From NCBI RefSeq assembly GCF_009826935.1, contig NZ_WUMN01000001.1:868001-932000 (forward strand): a stretch of DNA of 64,000 bases, read 5' to 3'. Under the pieces are notes generated by a model. It was not told the DNA's origin. It ran no database searches and saw nothing but the letters and a program-made list of their open reading frames with translations. Below, piece after piece: positions 51,551 to 61,122 of the stretch. This DNA is from Flavobacterium sp. Sd200. Lineage in GTDB: Bacteria; Bacteroidota; Bacteroidia; Flavobacteriales; Flavobacteriaceae. A program made the translations under genes and the position numbers. How positions within the stretch are numbered: position 1 is the stretch's first letter; each line of letters starts with the position of its first letter.

Positions 51551-53776
51551 TTAATTGTTATATATTCTTGTTACTTTATCTATACCGTCAATTTTTTTAA
51601 TGGCTTCTATAAGCTTTTTAAGCAGATTGTTATTTTGTACAATAACTGTTAACTGTCCATTAAAAATTCCTGCATCTCCGCTAAGCGATATGCTTTGTAT
51701 ATTAACATGCATGTTGTTGCTAATAACCTTAGTCAGTTCATTTGTAAGCCCAAGAGAATCCATACCTGTAATTTTAAGGGTTGCCTTAAATTCTTCCTGA
51801 GAAGAGTCTATCCATTTGGCCGGCATAATACGGTAGGCATAATTACTTTGCAGTCTTATAGCATTTGGGCAATCGCGTTTATGTACTTTAATCCCTTCGT
51901 TTATAGTTACAAATCCAAATACATCATCTCCCGGAATAGGGTTACAACAGTTAGAAAGTTTATAGTCCAGCTTATCTTCATTTTTTCCAAAAACAAGCAG
52001 GTCATAATTACGGCTAATTTCTTCTTTTTGTATCTGCTCCTGTGGCAGATTAGGGGTACGCTTAATTTTACCTTTAAAAAAGTTCATAAAGGTATTGCTC
52101 TTCAGGGCGGCATAATCTTTAAGCTGCTGATTGTCTATAGTGCCCACACCCACACGATAGAACAGGTCGAGGCTGGTTTTTAATTTAAGATAGCTAACCA
52201 GTTCGTTAACTGTTGTTTCATTAAGAGTGATCTTGAGATGACGAAGTTTACGGGTTAAGAGCTCTTTACCGTCTTCAGCAATTTTTTTAATATCCTCGTT
52301 CAGGACATTCTTAATTTTATTTTTGGCACGCGATGTTGTTACGTAATCCAACCAATGAGAGTTTGGTTTCTGATTGGCGGATGTAATTACTTCTACCTGA
52401 TCGCCACTGTTAAGCACATGGTTTAAAGGCACAAGCTTGCCATTAACACGGGTGCCACGGGTACGGATACCAACTTCTGAGTGTATGCTAAAAGCAAAAT
52501 CTAATGATGTAGCACCTTTAGGTAGTGATTTAATTTCTCCTTTAGGTGTAAACACGTAAATCTCTTTAGCATAAAGATTTAGCTTAAAATCTTCTACAAA
52601 ATCTACTGCATTTGCTGTAGAGTTTTCAAGAGCTTCTTTAAGCAGGTTAAGCCATGTTTCAAGACCGTGCTCTTCGCTGTTGGCACCCTGCTTATATTTA
52701 TAGTGGGCAGCATAACCTTTTTCAGCAACTTCATCCATACGTTCGCTGCGCACCTGTATCTCTACCCAACGACCTTTAGGCCCCATAACCGTAATATGCA
52801 GTGCTTCATATCCTGTAGACTTGGGTGAAGATATCCAGTCCCTCAACCTGCTTGGGCTGGGACGGTAATGATCTGTAACGATAGAATATATCTTCCATGC
52901 AAGGAATTTTTCGTCGTGCTGGTTGGTAGATTTATAGATAATACGTAAAGCAAACTTATCATACACTTCATCAAAGCTAACGCCTTGGGCCAGCATTTTA
53001 CGGCGAATAGAGTAAATAGATTTTGGCCTGCCCTTAATAGTATATTCAATACCCTCGCTGTCTAACGATGTTTTCAGTACATCAGATATGGCTTTAATAT
53101 AAGCATCCTGCTCTTCCTTAGTTTCCTTCATTTTACTAAGAATATCATTATACACAGCAGGTTCAGTATATTTTAGACCAAGGTCTTCAAGCTGGTTTTT
53201 AATGTTATACAAGCCTAGCCTGTGTGCCAGTGGGGCATATATATACAATGTTTCCGATGCTATTTTTGCCTGCTTATATTCCGCCATGCTTTCCATGGTC
53301 TGCATATTGTGCAGCCTGTCCGCAAGCTTTATGAGTATAACACGAACGTCATCATTAAGTGTGAGCAGCATCTTGCGGAAATTCTCTGCCTGCATCGATA
53401 TTTCCTGATCGGTCTTTACCTGCGCGATTTTTGTAAGCCCCTCTACAAGTTGTGCTATTTTTGGATTAAACAGTCTTCGGATGTCTTCTACAGTAATATC
53501 TGTATCCTCAACTACATCATGCAATAGGGCAGTGGCTATAGATGTTGCACCAAGTCCAATTTCAGAAGCTACGATCTTAGCCACTGCAATGGGATGAAAA
53601 ATATAAGCCTCTCCACTTTTGCGTCTTTGGTCTTTATGGGCATCAACGGCCACATCAAATGCTTTGCGAATCAGTTTTTTATCATCCTCGCTTAGGGTTT
53701 GATAACTAATGCGCAGTAATTCCTTATATTCTTTGGCAATGGCCTTGTTTTCCTGTTCTATATCTATTTCAATCAT
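51551..53776 (-). CDS. spoT: Bifunctional (p)ppGpp synthetase/hydrolase, RelA/SpoT family
   Basis: A 741-residue stringent-response enzyme. The HD hydrolase domain has HP at 61-62 and LLHDVVEDTDIT with H86-D87; the synthetase domain has KGRPKSIYSIRRKM and GYEALHITV; TGS (about 400-460: VFTPKGEIKSLPKGATSLDFAFSIH), a helical region, the CC-type segment (NCCNPIPGDDVFGF) and a C-terminal ACT domain complete the usual order. Both catalytic sites appear intact, so it should both make and degrade (p)ppGpp. Confidence 0.97.
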   Translation of the reverse strand: MIEIDIEQENKAIAKEYKELLRISYQTLSEDDKKLIRKAFDVAVDAHKDQRRKSGEAYIFHPIAVAKIVASEIGLGATSIATALLHDVVEDTDITVEDIRRLFNPKIAQLVEGLTKIAQVKTDQEISMQAENFRKMLLTLNDDVRVILIKLADRLHNMQTMESMAEYKQAKIASETLYIYAPLAHRLGLYNIKNQLEDLGLKYTEPAVYNDILSKMKETKEEQDAYIKAISDVLKTSLDSEGIEYTIKGRPKSIYSIRRKMLAQGVSFDEVYDKFALRIIYKSTNQHDEKFLAWKIYSIVTDHYRPSPSRLRDWISSPKSTGYEALHITVMGPKGRWVEIQVRSERMDEVAEKGYAAHYKYKQGANSEEHGLETWLNLLKEALENSTANAVDFVEDFKLNLYAKEIYVFTPKGEIKSLPKGATSLDFAFSIHSEVGIRTRGTRVNGKLVPLNHVLNSGDQVEVITSANQKPNSHWLDYVTTSRAKNKIKNVLNEDIKKIAEDGKELLTRKLRHLKITLNETTVNELVSYLKLKTSLDLFYRVGVGTIDNQQLKDYAALKSNTFMNFFKGKIKRTPNLPQEQIQKEEISRNYDLLVFGKNEDKLDYKLSNCCNPIPGDDVFGFVTINEGIKVHKRDCPNAIRLQSNYAYRIMPAKWIDSSQEEFKATLKITGMDSLGLTNELTKVISNNMHVNIQSISLSGDAGIFNGQLTVIVQNNNLLKKLIEAIKKIDGIDKVTRIYNN

Positions 53777-53838
53777 ATCGTCGGCATCTGCTTTAAAATT
53801 AAGGATTATTTAATTAGGATGCAATAGCGACGATTACA

Positions 53839-54423
53839 TTATTTAATGCCCGGATGATCGGGATCTATGCACTCAGAAGAACAATATCTTTGAAGCAGTT
53901 GTTGTTCTATACCAAGGTTTACTGCACGTTTGTACAACAAATTTAGTATTGGAGCGCACAATTTTATTAGAGGATTAGTTAAATGCGTATCGCCCCATTT
54001 GTAGACTATTGCCAAATGATAGATATTTTTAGGTATTTGATTGCCGGTTATGGTTTTACGATCATTTACTAATCCGAAAATAGCTTTTAAAAAGTTCTCG
54101 AAACCGGGCTGCCCTTTAACAAGTCTTACCCGAAAAATGATGGTATCGTTAGTGTCATTAAAAAAACGATGGCGACTGTAAACAGGTACTAAAGCTGTTT
54201 CACCGGGCTTCAAATAAATTATTTTTTTGCCTAATTGAAGTCCTAATAGCCCTTTAACAGCAGTAAATTCTTCGGTAAAACCAGTGTGATAATGCACCGG
54301 ATTGCCACCGCCCGGTGTCAGGCTTACTTCAAAATGAGTATAATCTCCATTGGTTTCAAAAGAACTTTTGAGTATGGAGGTATATTCTCCGTTTACAGGG
54401 TTATGATATGTCCTGGGCTGCAT
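53839..54423 (-). CDS. Cupin-domain protein
   Basis: A 194-residue protein with a single cupin barrel: NPVHYHTGFTEEFTAVKG (metal ligands H, H, E) and ALVPVYSRHRFFNDT (late histidine), then a helical C-terminal half with NLLYKRAVNLGIEQQLLQRYC. No signal peptide. Function unknown. It starts 2 bases after the stop of the secreted protein gene, in a tight three-gene unit. Confidence 0.8.
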   Translation of the reverse strand: MQPRTYHNPVNGEYTSILKSSFETNGDYTHFEVSLTPGGGNPVHYHTGFTEEFTAVKGLLGLQLGKKIIYLKPGETALVPVYSRHRFFNDTNDTIIFRVRLVKGQPGFENFLKAIFGLVNDRKTITGNQIPKNIYHLAIVYKWGDTHLTNPLIKLCAPILNLLYKRAVNLGIEQQLLQRYCSSECIDPDHPGIK

Positions 54424-54425
54424 TT

Positions 54426-54950
54426 TTAGCAGGGAAATTTACACTCTATGGCTGCAAGCAATCCGTTTTTAAAGAAAAACAACCATTCATAATCCTCACC
54501 AATTTCGGCAGGCTTCAACTTTACTATTTTATAGATTTTATCTTCACTATCTTCTGTGTTTTCAAATGACCGAGGAAAAAGTTGCTGCATCTCAGTAATC
54601 TTTGTAGTTCCATTAAATTTCAAACCTTTATGCACAAAAAACATGTTATTTTTAGGATTTTTGGCTAAGACTATTTTTCTGAAATTCAATATTTTATTAT
54701 CCATTTCATATTGAACTCCTTTATAATATACATATTGAAAATTGCTGTCGGCATCTGTGCCACAAATATCAACATAGTTAGGTGTAACAATACTATCGGC
54801 CTTTTTGTATATCCTGTCAAACTCCTGTTTACTAATGGTTAGGGGAAGTTTATTGGATATACTTGCTTCATCCCAGGATATAGTTTCATTATCCTGTGCA
54901 TATAATGATAAGGATGCAGTTAAAAGGAAGATATAAACTATTTTTATCAT
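54426..54950 (-). CDS. Secreted protein of unknown function
   Basis: A 174-residue protein with a signal peptide (MIKIVYIFLLTASLSLYAQ). Two cysteines (VDICGTD and the C-terminal CKFPC region) could form disulfides. The remaining sequence, with FFFKNGLLAAIECKFPC at the end, looks like a small mixed alpha/beta domain. I do not recognise a family. It is separated by one base from the M48 protease gene and by two from the cupin gene, so the three are almost certainly co-translated. Confidence 0.75.
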   Translation of the reverse strand: MIKIVYIFLLTASLSLYAQDNETISWDEASISNKLPLTISKQEFDRIYKKADSIVTPNYVDICGTDADSNFQYVYYKGVQYEMDNKILNFRKIVLAKNPKNNMFFVHKGLKFNGTTKITEMQQLFPRSFENTEDSEDKIYKIVKLKPAEIGEDYEWLFFFKNGLLAAIECKFPC

Positions 54951-54951
54951 A

Positions 54952-57000
54952 TTAGTTATTGTTTAAGGTTGCCTGAAAATCGAGGAAATCTTTTTTAAAT
55001 TTAAAATCAATATTATGTATTGTCACGTTGTAATAATGAAGGGCACTGAAAAGTATTCTTAATGCAGGATCATTATAAACAGGATTAGAGAAATAAGGTT
55101 TGTCAAGTTCTAAATATACTTTAAAGGCTTCATTAGCTTTAGTATCATTTAAAGATATAAAAGTTGCATCTTCTGTCAGGCTTTTTATAGCTTCTTTTAA
55201 TTCCTTCTCTTTGTTGTAAACCTTTTCTATGTTTGCTTCTATAACCTCATAGGGCGTTGACTGATTTGTAAACTCGGTAAGGTTGTACATCTCGGTTAAA
55301 AGCGCAATGTTATTTTCAAGGTTTTTATGATTGTGCTGATACATGCGGTATTTTTCCTTGTATTCATTAATTAAACCCTTAGCTTGGCTACTATTTAAAT
55401 AGTAGGCATATATTTTGCGAGAATGTTCATCCAGTTCCAATTTTTTATCCAGCAATATAGCCTGTAAAGAAGGAATAAGCTGATAAGTGCTGTGCCTGTT
55501 ATATCTTATTCCCTCATAATCAAAAGAAGTTAATGTTACTTCACCTGATTCAATACGACGAATTACACTCAAATCATATTCTATACCCTTTATTTCATAT
55601 ACAAGGTTTACTGAGTTTTGGCTGAACAATTCTTTTTCACTAAATGTTCTATCAGTTAACGAAAGTTTGTCAAGATTTACGGGAGCTAAGGGCAGGTCGT
55701 CATAAAAATTATTATATTTTTTCGGAAGCAGGTTTTTTGCTCTTGCCAATTCAAACTCTGTATTAAAATCATGAGCAGCATGTACCGTTGTGGCAGCAGT
55801 ATATTCTATGCCCGAAAATAAATTCCCTGTAACTTCTGTTCTTATTTTTTCAACATTTACAAAAAGGTCTAACGCAGGACGATTGTCAGTATTCTCAACC
55901 TTTATGTTTAATAATTCAAGTCTTTTTATCCTGTCGTTGTCACTTGGGTGAGAAGCCCATTGGTCATCAAAAGCAAGTTTAGATTTATTGAATCTATTCT
56001 TTGTAGCCAAAGTTACCTGTGGGAGGCCATGTTCAAAATGAAGTCCATATTCATGTCCTGAATGCGACATCACAAAATGATGTTGCGCAAAAATATCATC
56101 AGGTTTTATATTGTGTTCAATTTTACCGGCATAAAAATCGAGTACGGTATTTAGTGCATGGTTTGCCAGGTCTAACCTTACTAAAGATGTTGCAAGAGCC
56201 TCTGGTCCCGCAACATTAGCAGCTACTTCGTCAGCATGAAATTCCATTTCACGTGAGAGTGCCATATAATTTATATTAACTACTTTATAAACATTGCCCA
56301 ATACCCATTGTATTCCTCCTATCAGTTTTATACCCCCGGCTACAAAGATTGAAAAATATCCGCTTATGCTTGCCCAACGGCTAATGATATTACTATATCC
56401 TGTATTGTCATGCAGCATATTATGTAATACATAGTTAACATTATACACATAGCTGCCAACTTTCATGCTGCGTTGAGAAAAATGTCCAAACTCATGAGCG
56501 AGAATGCCTTTAAATTCGTTTACAGTAACAGCATTCATTAGTCCGAGGCCAATATGTAGATTTTTCTTTACAGGAAAGAACATGCTCCAAAATCCTGAAT
56601 CATAAAATACAGAAGCATTAACCTGAGAGGAAATGTACACTTTTTTAGGAAAATCAGTATTTACCTCTTTTACAATATCATCGATAAAGGTAAAAAGCTG
56701 AGGCTGTTGCTCTCTGGTGATTTCTATTAAATGAGAATTATCGGTTTCATTTTTTGAAAAAATGAATTTAATGAGAAAGAAAATCAGGAGTACTCCCATT
56801 CCTATCAAACCAATACCAACCATTATGGTAAGAATCATGGGCTTCACGGCAATAAGCATTATGCCGGCATAACCGCAAACAATAGTTAATGCTATGGCTG
56901 CAATAATTAGCAATAGATAGACCAACACAAAAAAGGCAATAGAGAGTATGGCTTTTGTTGTACTGCGCTTAAATTCTTTAGAAATGGTAATGGTTTGCAT
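54952..57000 (-). CDS. M48 family membrane metalloprotease
   Basis: The 682-residue protein starts at 57000 (MQTITISKEF); the upstream ATG at 57093 overlaps the neighbouring methyltransferase gene. Two or three N-terminal membrane helices (about 17-42, 45-80) precede the protease domain with HEFGH at 169-173 and the third zinc ligand in SREMEFHADEVAANV. The roughly 400-residue C-terminal extension is of unknown role and longer than in HtpX. Ste24/HtpX-like membrane protein quality control is the nearest known function. Confidence 0.88.
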   Translation of the reverse strand: MQTITISKEFKRSTTKAILSIAFFVLVYLLLIIAAIALTIVCGYAGIMLIAVKPMILTIMVGIGLIGMGVLLIFFLIKFIFSKNETDNSHLIEITREQQPQLFTFIDDIVKEVNTDFPKKVYISSQVNASVFYDSGFWSMFFPVKKNLHIGLGLMNAVTVNEFKGILAHEFGHFSQRSMKVGSYVYNVNYVLHNMLHDNTGYSNIISRWASISGYFSIFVAGGIKLIGGIQWVLGNVYKVVNINYMALSREMEFHADEVAANVAGPEALATSLVRLDLANHALNTVLDFYAGKIEHNIKPDDIFAQHHFVMSHSGHEYGLHFEHGLPQVTLATKNRFNKSKLAFDDQWASHPSDNDRIKRLELLNIKVENTDNRPALDLFVNVEKIRTEVTGNLFSGIEYTAATTVHAAHDFNTEFELARAKNLLPKKYNNFYDDLPLAPVNLDKLSLTDRTFSEKELFSQNSVNLVYEIKGIEYDLSVIRRIESGEVTLTSFDYEGIRYNRHSTYQLIPSLQAILLDKKLELDEHSRKIYAYYLNSSQAKGLINEYKEKYRMYQHNHKNLENNIALLTEMYNLTEFTNQSTPYEVIEANIEKVYNKEKELKEAIKSLTEDATFISLNDTKANEAFKVYLELDKPYFSNPVYNDPALRILFSALHYYNVTIHNIDFKFKKDFLDFQATLNNN

Positions 57001-57028
57001 GGTGTGGTGTTGGTATTTGTATTTTGGT

Positions 57029-57823
57029 TTATAATTTAAATCCTCTTTGTCTTTTAGCTTCAAAAATAAGTATAGCGGCAGCCACAGATACATTCATTGA
57101 GTCTATTTCGCCCTGCATGGGTATAATAATATTTTGTGTTGAACCATCGCGCCATAATTGGGTTAACCCCGTAGCCTCTGTGCCTACAACCAAAGCCGAG
57201 GGAGCAGTGTAATCTTGTTCATTATAGAAGGCATGATCCTGCAATGTGGCACAATAAATATTTATGTTTTTGGATTTCAGATAGGCTATAACCTCTTCGG
57301 TCGTTCCTGTAGCTATTTGGTTAGTAAACAAACAACCAACGCTTGAGCGCACAATGTTTGGATTGTATAGATCAGTTTTTGGGTTAGCAATAATTACCGC
57401 ATCCAGTTTTGCTGCATCAGCAGTGCGCAATAACGCGCCAAGGTTGCCGGGTTTTTCAGTAGCTTCGGCTATAAGTACTAAAGGGTTGTTGCCAAGTTCT
57501 AAATCGTCAAGGCTAAGGCTTTTGGTCTTTGCAATGGCAATTACGCCTTCGGTAGTATCGCGATACGCCAGTTTTTGATATACCTCGCGGTTAATTTCTA
57601 TCAATTCGGCTTCCCTGCCCGCAAGCGGCGAGAGTTGTGCCTCATTAAGCATATCGGGCACAAACAAAACGGTATCTATTTCATAGCCTCCTTTACGGGC
57701 AAGTTGGAGTTCCCGTTGTCCCTCTATTAAAAAAGTACCCGTTTGCCTGCGTGCTTTTGCTTTTTCCTGCAATTGTACAAGCTGTTTTATGTATGGGTTT
57801 TGAGTGCTGGTAATTTGTTTCAA
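57029..57823 (-). CDS. TrmH/SpoU family RNA 2'-O-methyltransferase
   Basis: A 264-residue knotted (SPOUT) methyltransferase with an N-terminal substrate-binding domain (GTFLIEGQRELQLARKGGY) and the three SpoU motifs: ATEKPGNLGALLRTADA, ALVVGTEATGLT and IIIPMQGEIDSMNVSVAAAILIFE. It modifies rRNA or tRNA ribose; the exact nucleotide cannot be deduced. It follows the lipoprotein gene by 36 bases and precedes the M48 gene. Confidence 0.93.
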   Translation of the reverse strand: MKQITSTQNPYIKQLVQLQEKAKARRQTGTFLIEGQRELQLARKGGYEIDTVLFVPDMLNEAQLSPLAGREAELIEINREVYQKLAYRDTTEGVIAIAKTKSLSLDDLELGNNPLVLIAEATEKPGNLGALLRTADAAKLDAVIIANPKTDLYNPNIVRSSVGCLFTNQIATGTTEEVIAYLKSKNINIYCATLQDHAFYNEQDYTAPSALVVGTEATGLTQLWRDGSTQNIIIPMQGEIDSMNVSVAAAILIFEAKRQRGFKL

Positions 57824-57859
57824 CAGTCCAGTTTTAAAAAGTTAATTATGCTTGTAAAA

Positions 57860-58777
57860 TTAATAATAATCAGGTTTAGTGTCGGCAATAAGTTTATTTA
57901 TGAGTTTTTCCTGTTCTTTTTGTATAATACTGTAAATTTTATCATCAGTACTTTGAGCCTCAATCATAATTTTAATTAATGTGCTTGTAGGGCTCTTTGG
58001 ATGCAATTCAATAAAGGTTTTAAATTCCTTCAAATTTTCAGGATAAATAATATTACTATTGTCTTCCCGTGTAGGTGTGTTGTCCATACCTAATAAAAAT
58101 CCATCCTGATACATTTTATAAAACTCTATTGCCTGCAACGTTAATTTACTGTAAGGATGCTTTGCAATAAATTTCTCCCAGTTAATAGCCCTCTTACCAA
58201 CATCAGCAAATGATATAGCGATACCCGCATCAGCGGCATACAGGTCTTCATCGTCTTTAGCCAAAAGCGCAATATAATCTTTATAATCAGGACTTACATG
58301 GTCCTTAAAAAGAGTATTATAAAAGTTGGGTATTGTGCGAATCTCTACAATTCCTTCGCCTATTTCCCAATATTCCAAACCGGCGCTTTCAAGCAATTTT
58401 ATTTTTTGAGTGATAGAATCGGGCGGATTTGCAACATTGCCGCTCTCATTCCTAAAATAATCATAATAATTCTCAAGTATATTTTTTTCATAGCCACTAA
58501 TAATGGCAATACTGCTGTCATTGTCTTTTTTATATTTTTCATATAACGCATTAGCTTCATCTCTGCTTAGGTTGGCAAGATTAGTTTGTATTTCTTTCTT
58601 CTTTGCGATAAACGCAGTGATAAAACTTTTCGTATTGGCAGATGTTTCAGGCTCGGCGGTATGAATTGCTTCTTCCGGTGCAGGAGGAACTTCTGTTGCG
58701 GTTTCCGTTTCTTTTTTACAGGATGTTACAAACAATAACAATGCAATAATGCTTACAGTATATTTTAATTTTATCAT
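57860..58777 (-). CDS. Lipoprotein of unknown function in the MoxR operon
   Basis: A 305-residue protein starting MIKLKYTVSIIALLLFVTSC, a lipoprotein signal with lipobox FVTSC, then a Thr/Glu/Pro-rich linker (TETATEVPPAPEEA) and a mostly helical domain. The segment PYSKLTLQAIEFYKMYQDGFLLGMDNTP and KEFKTFIELHPKSPTSTLIK look like TPR-related helices. Its ATG overlaps the stop of the membrane protein gene (4 bases). I do not recognise a named family. Confidence 0.78.
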   Translation of the reverse strand: MIKLKYTVSIIALLLFVTSCKKETETATEVPPAPEEAIHTAEPETSANTKSFITAFIAKKKEIQTNLANLSRDEANALYEKYKKDNDSSIAIISGYEKNILENYYDYFRNESGNVANPPDSITQKIKLLESAGLEYWEIGEGIVEIRTIPNFYNTLFKDHVSPDYKDYIALLAKDDEDLYAADAGIAISFADVGKRAINWEKFIAKHPYSKLTLQAIEFYKMYQDGFLLGMDNTPTREDNSNIIYPENLKEFKTFIELHPKSPTSTLIKIMIEAQSTDDKIYSIIQKEQEKLINKLIADTKPDYY

Positions 58778-59790
58778 ACAGATACTTTTTTAGTAAATTG
58801 ATTTTTAATATCAATAATACTCCTGTGGTTTAACGGAAACTCCAGCAATACATGCCCCAGGCTTAGCACATACAGCCAGCGAAGACCGGTGCGGTAGTCA
58901 TAAACATATAAAAATATTGAGCCTATCCAAATTGTAAGGATCAGGAACAGATTTACTTTCTTAGTATTATGCCATTGTATTACCGATGTTTTAGAAAACC
59001 AGTTCAGGTAATGGTAGGTATAGGCAAAAGCTACAAAACGCATAATGCTTATGCCTGTTGATGACAGGTATATTGGTATTTCCCGCTCTGTGATATATGT
59101 TGGGATTTGCAGGTCGTTCCTTATCTCATTTGTGTGCAAAATGTCCAAGAAACCTATAAGTGTTCGGTTCAGGCTTTTAAAACTGCTATGACTATCGTGA
59201 ATATACTGTGAAACAGGCTCAATAAATATACCCGTTGGTATAAACAATGTGGCTATGGCACACAGTGTAAAAACTACAACCGATGCAATGCCTACCCAGC
59301 TTTTAGATTTTAAGGCACCCAGTAAAATAAACAACCCTGTAAATATAAACACGTGTACTATGGTTGGCAACAGTGTGGCAAAAACTATCCTGAAATTTTT
59401 ATGGAAAAAATAATAAAGCCCTATGCCCACCAACCCGCAACAGAAAGCAAATATTATTTTTTGTTTTCCCTCCTTAAAAAATGCCATCGCAAAACATACT
59501 CCGAATATTATAAATGTTAGCAGTGAAACATAGCTCCTGTAAGTAGAGTGGGTAAGGTAAAGCAGACTGATAAGTAAAACAAAGAAAACTATAACCGCAT
59601 AATCATACTTATGAGTTGTAAAATAGTGCTTTTTATGCAGCCAGTTAATTTCGGTAAGGTAATGGAGAGGTCCTAAAAAAGCATAGACAAATAGAAACAA
59701 CTCAAACGGAAAAATAAATGCAGCAACAGCCGATAGTAGCATTAGCCCTATATTTAGCCTGTCTATATCTGCTGTGGTTAATAATTTCAT
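58774..59790 (-). CDS. Polytopic membrane protein with intramembrane histidines
   Basis: A 338-residue protein with about nine hydrophobic helices. Conserved-looking histidines fall in or at helix ends: GPLHYLTEINWLHKKHYF, YTYHYLNWFSKTSVIQWH and LSLGHVLLEFPLNHRS. This spacing recalls membrane metalloenzymes such as the Brp/Blh carotene dioxygenases, but the resemblance is weak and I do not assign it. The start abuts the DUF58 stop, and its stop overlaps the lipoprotein start, so it belongs to the MoxR operon. Confidence 0.8.
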   Translation of the reverse strand: MKLLTTADIDRLNIGLMLLSAVAAFIFPFELFLFVYAFLGPLHYLTEINWLHKKHYFTTHKYDYAVIVFFVLLISLLYLTHSTYRSYVSLLTFIIFGVCFAMAFFKEGKQKIIFAFCCGLVGIGLYYFFHKNFRIVFATLLPTIVHVFIFTGLFILLGALKSKSWVGIASVVVFTLCAIATLFIPTGIFIEPVSQYIHDSHSSFKSLNRTLIGFLDILHTNEIRNDLQIPTYITEREIPIYLSSTGISIMRFVAFAYTYHYLNWFSKTSVIQWHNTKKVNLFLILTIWIGSIFLYVYDYRTGLRWLYVLSLGHVLLEFPLNHRSIIDIKNQFTKKVSV

Positions 59791-61122
59791 TTACAGTATT
59801 CCGCGTGCCTTTATTTCAAGATATTTATTAATACTGTCTATAGTTAGATTTTCCGGTTTAGTAAGCACCGAATAAATACCATATTTGCGTAGTTCATTAA
59901 CGATAAGCCTCTTTTCGAAGGCAAACTTTTCGGCAATTACCTGATCGTAAATTTCCTGAATATTACCAGCCTTAGCATGTATCAGTTGTTCAAGTTCAAC
60001 GTTCTCAAAAAATACCACTACAAGCAGATGGTTTTTTGCAATCCCTTTAAGATAGGGTAGTTGCCGTTTGAGCCCATCCAGCGTTTCAAAGTTAGTATAT
60101 AAAAGTATCAGGCTGCGCTGTGTAATGTTTTTTTTAATGTCGGCATATAGTCGGCCAAAGTCACTTTCAAAAAAGTCAGTTTTAATGTTATACAGCGTTT
60201 CCAGTATTTTTTGCATCTGCCCGCTGCGCTTTTCGGCAGCTACACGGTTCTCAACCTTTTTACTAAAGGTAAACATGCCCGATTTATCCTGTTTTTTTAA
60301 TATCACATTACTAAGTACCAGTGTAGCATTTATGGCATAATCTAAAAGGCTAAGGCCATTAAAAGGCATTTTCATTACACGACCTTTATCTATAACCATA
60401 TACACGTTTTGGCTGCGCTCGTCCTGAAACTGGTTTACCATAAGCTGGTTGCGCTTACTTGTAGCCTTCCAGTTTATAGTGCGTATGTCATCTCCGCTTA
60501 CATATTCTTTGATTTGCTCAAACTCCATTGTATGACCAATGCGCCTTATTTTTTTTATGCCGTATTCAAACAGGCGGTTAGAAAACGCCATCATATCATA
60601 TTTGCGCAGTTGTTGGTAAGACGGGTAGGTGGGTACCATTTGACCTTCGCCAAATATAAATCTTCTTGATATTAAACGCAGGGGAGAAGATACATACACA
60701 TTGAGTCTTCCAAAATAGTATTCGCCGCGTTCTAATGGGCGTAAAGTATATTCAAAAGCATCGTGCCCACCGGCTTCAAGGGCTCGTTTTACTTCAAAGT
60801 TTCGCATTTGGAACTGAAAAGGTATTTCGTCTATGACCTTAAGATGTGTGGCAAAGCCATAGCCGCTTTCTATCCGGATGGTTACACCATTGTTATCTCC
60901 ATTACTGAATTTTTCTACCGTTTCCCTGAAAGTGGCAAAGCGCTGATTGCTTGCAAACAACAATAAAAAATCGATAACCACAAAGCCTAAAAATACATAG
61001 AGCAGCAGCCATACGGCACTATAAAGCGCAGGTACAACATAAGCCAGTACAAAACACACCAGTATTCCTGAAAAAATGTACCAGGTAAGATTATTAAAGT
61101 ATATGTTCTTTATCCACTTCAT
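59791..61122 (-). CDS. DUF58 domain-containing protein
   Basis: A 443-residue protein with two N-terminal membrane helices (about 11-50), a beta-rich region, and the DUF58 core GHTMEFEQIKEYVSGDDIRTINWKATSKRNQLMVNQF. A VWA-like fold follows (YMVIDKGRVMKMP... LILLYTNF). DUF58 proteins are consistently paired with MoxR ATPases. Its ATG overlaps the last base of the MoxR stop codon, showing tight coupling. Confidence 0.92.
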   Translation of the reverse strand: MKWIKNIYFNNLTWYIFSGILVCFVLAYVVPALYSAVWLLLYVFLGFVVIDFLLLFASNQRFATFRETVEKFSNGDNNGVTIRIESGYGFATHLKVIDEIPFQFQMRNFEVKRALEAGGHDAFEYTLRPLERGEYYFGRLNVYVSSPLRLISRRFIFGEGQMVPTYPSYQQLRKYDMMAFSNRLFEYGIKKIRRIGHTMEFEQIKEYVSGDDIRTINWKATSKRNQLMVNQFQDERSQNVYMVIDKGRVMKMPFNGLSLLDYAINATLVLSNVILKKQDKSGMFTFSKKVENRVAAEKRSGQMQKILETLYNIKTDFFESDFGRLYADIKKNITQRSLILLYTNFETLDGLKRQLPYLKGIAKNHLLVVVFFENVELEQLIHAKAGNIQEIYDQVIAEKFAFEKRLIVNELRKYGIYSVLTKPENLTIDSINKYLEIKARGIL

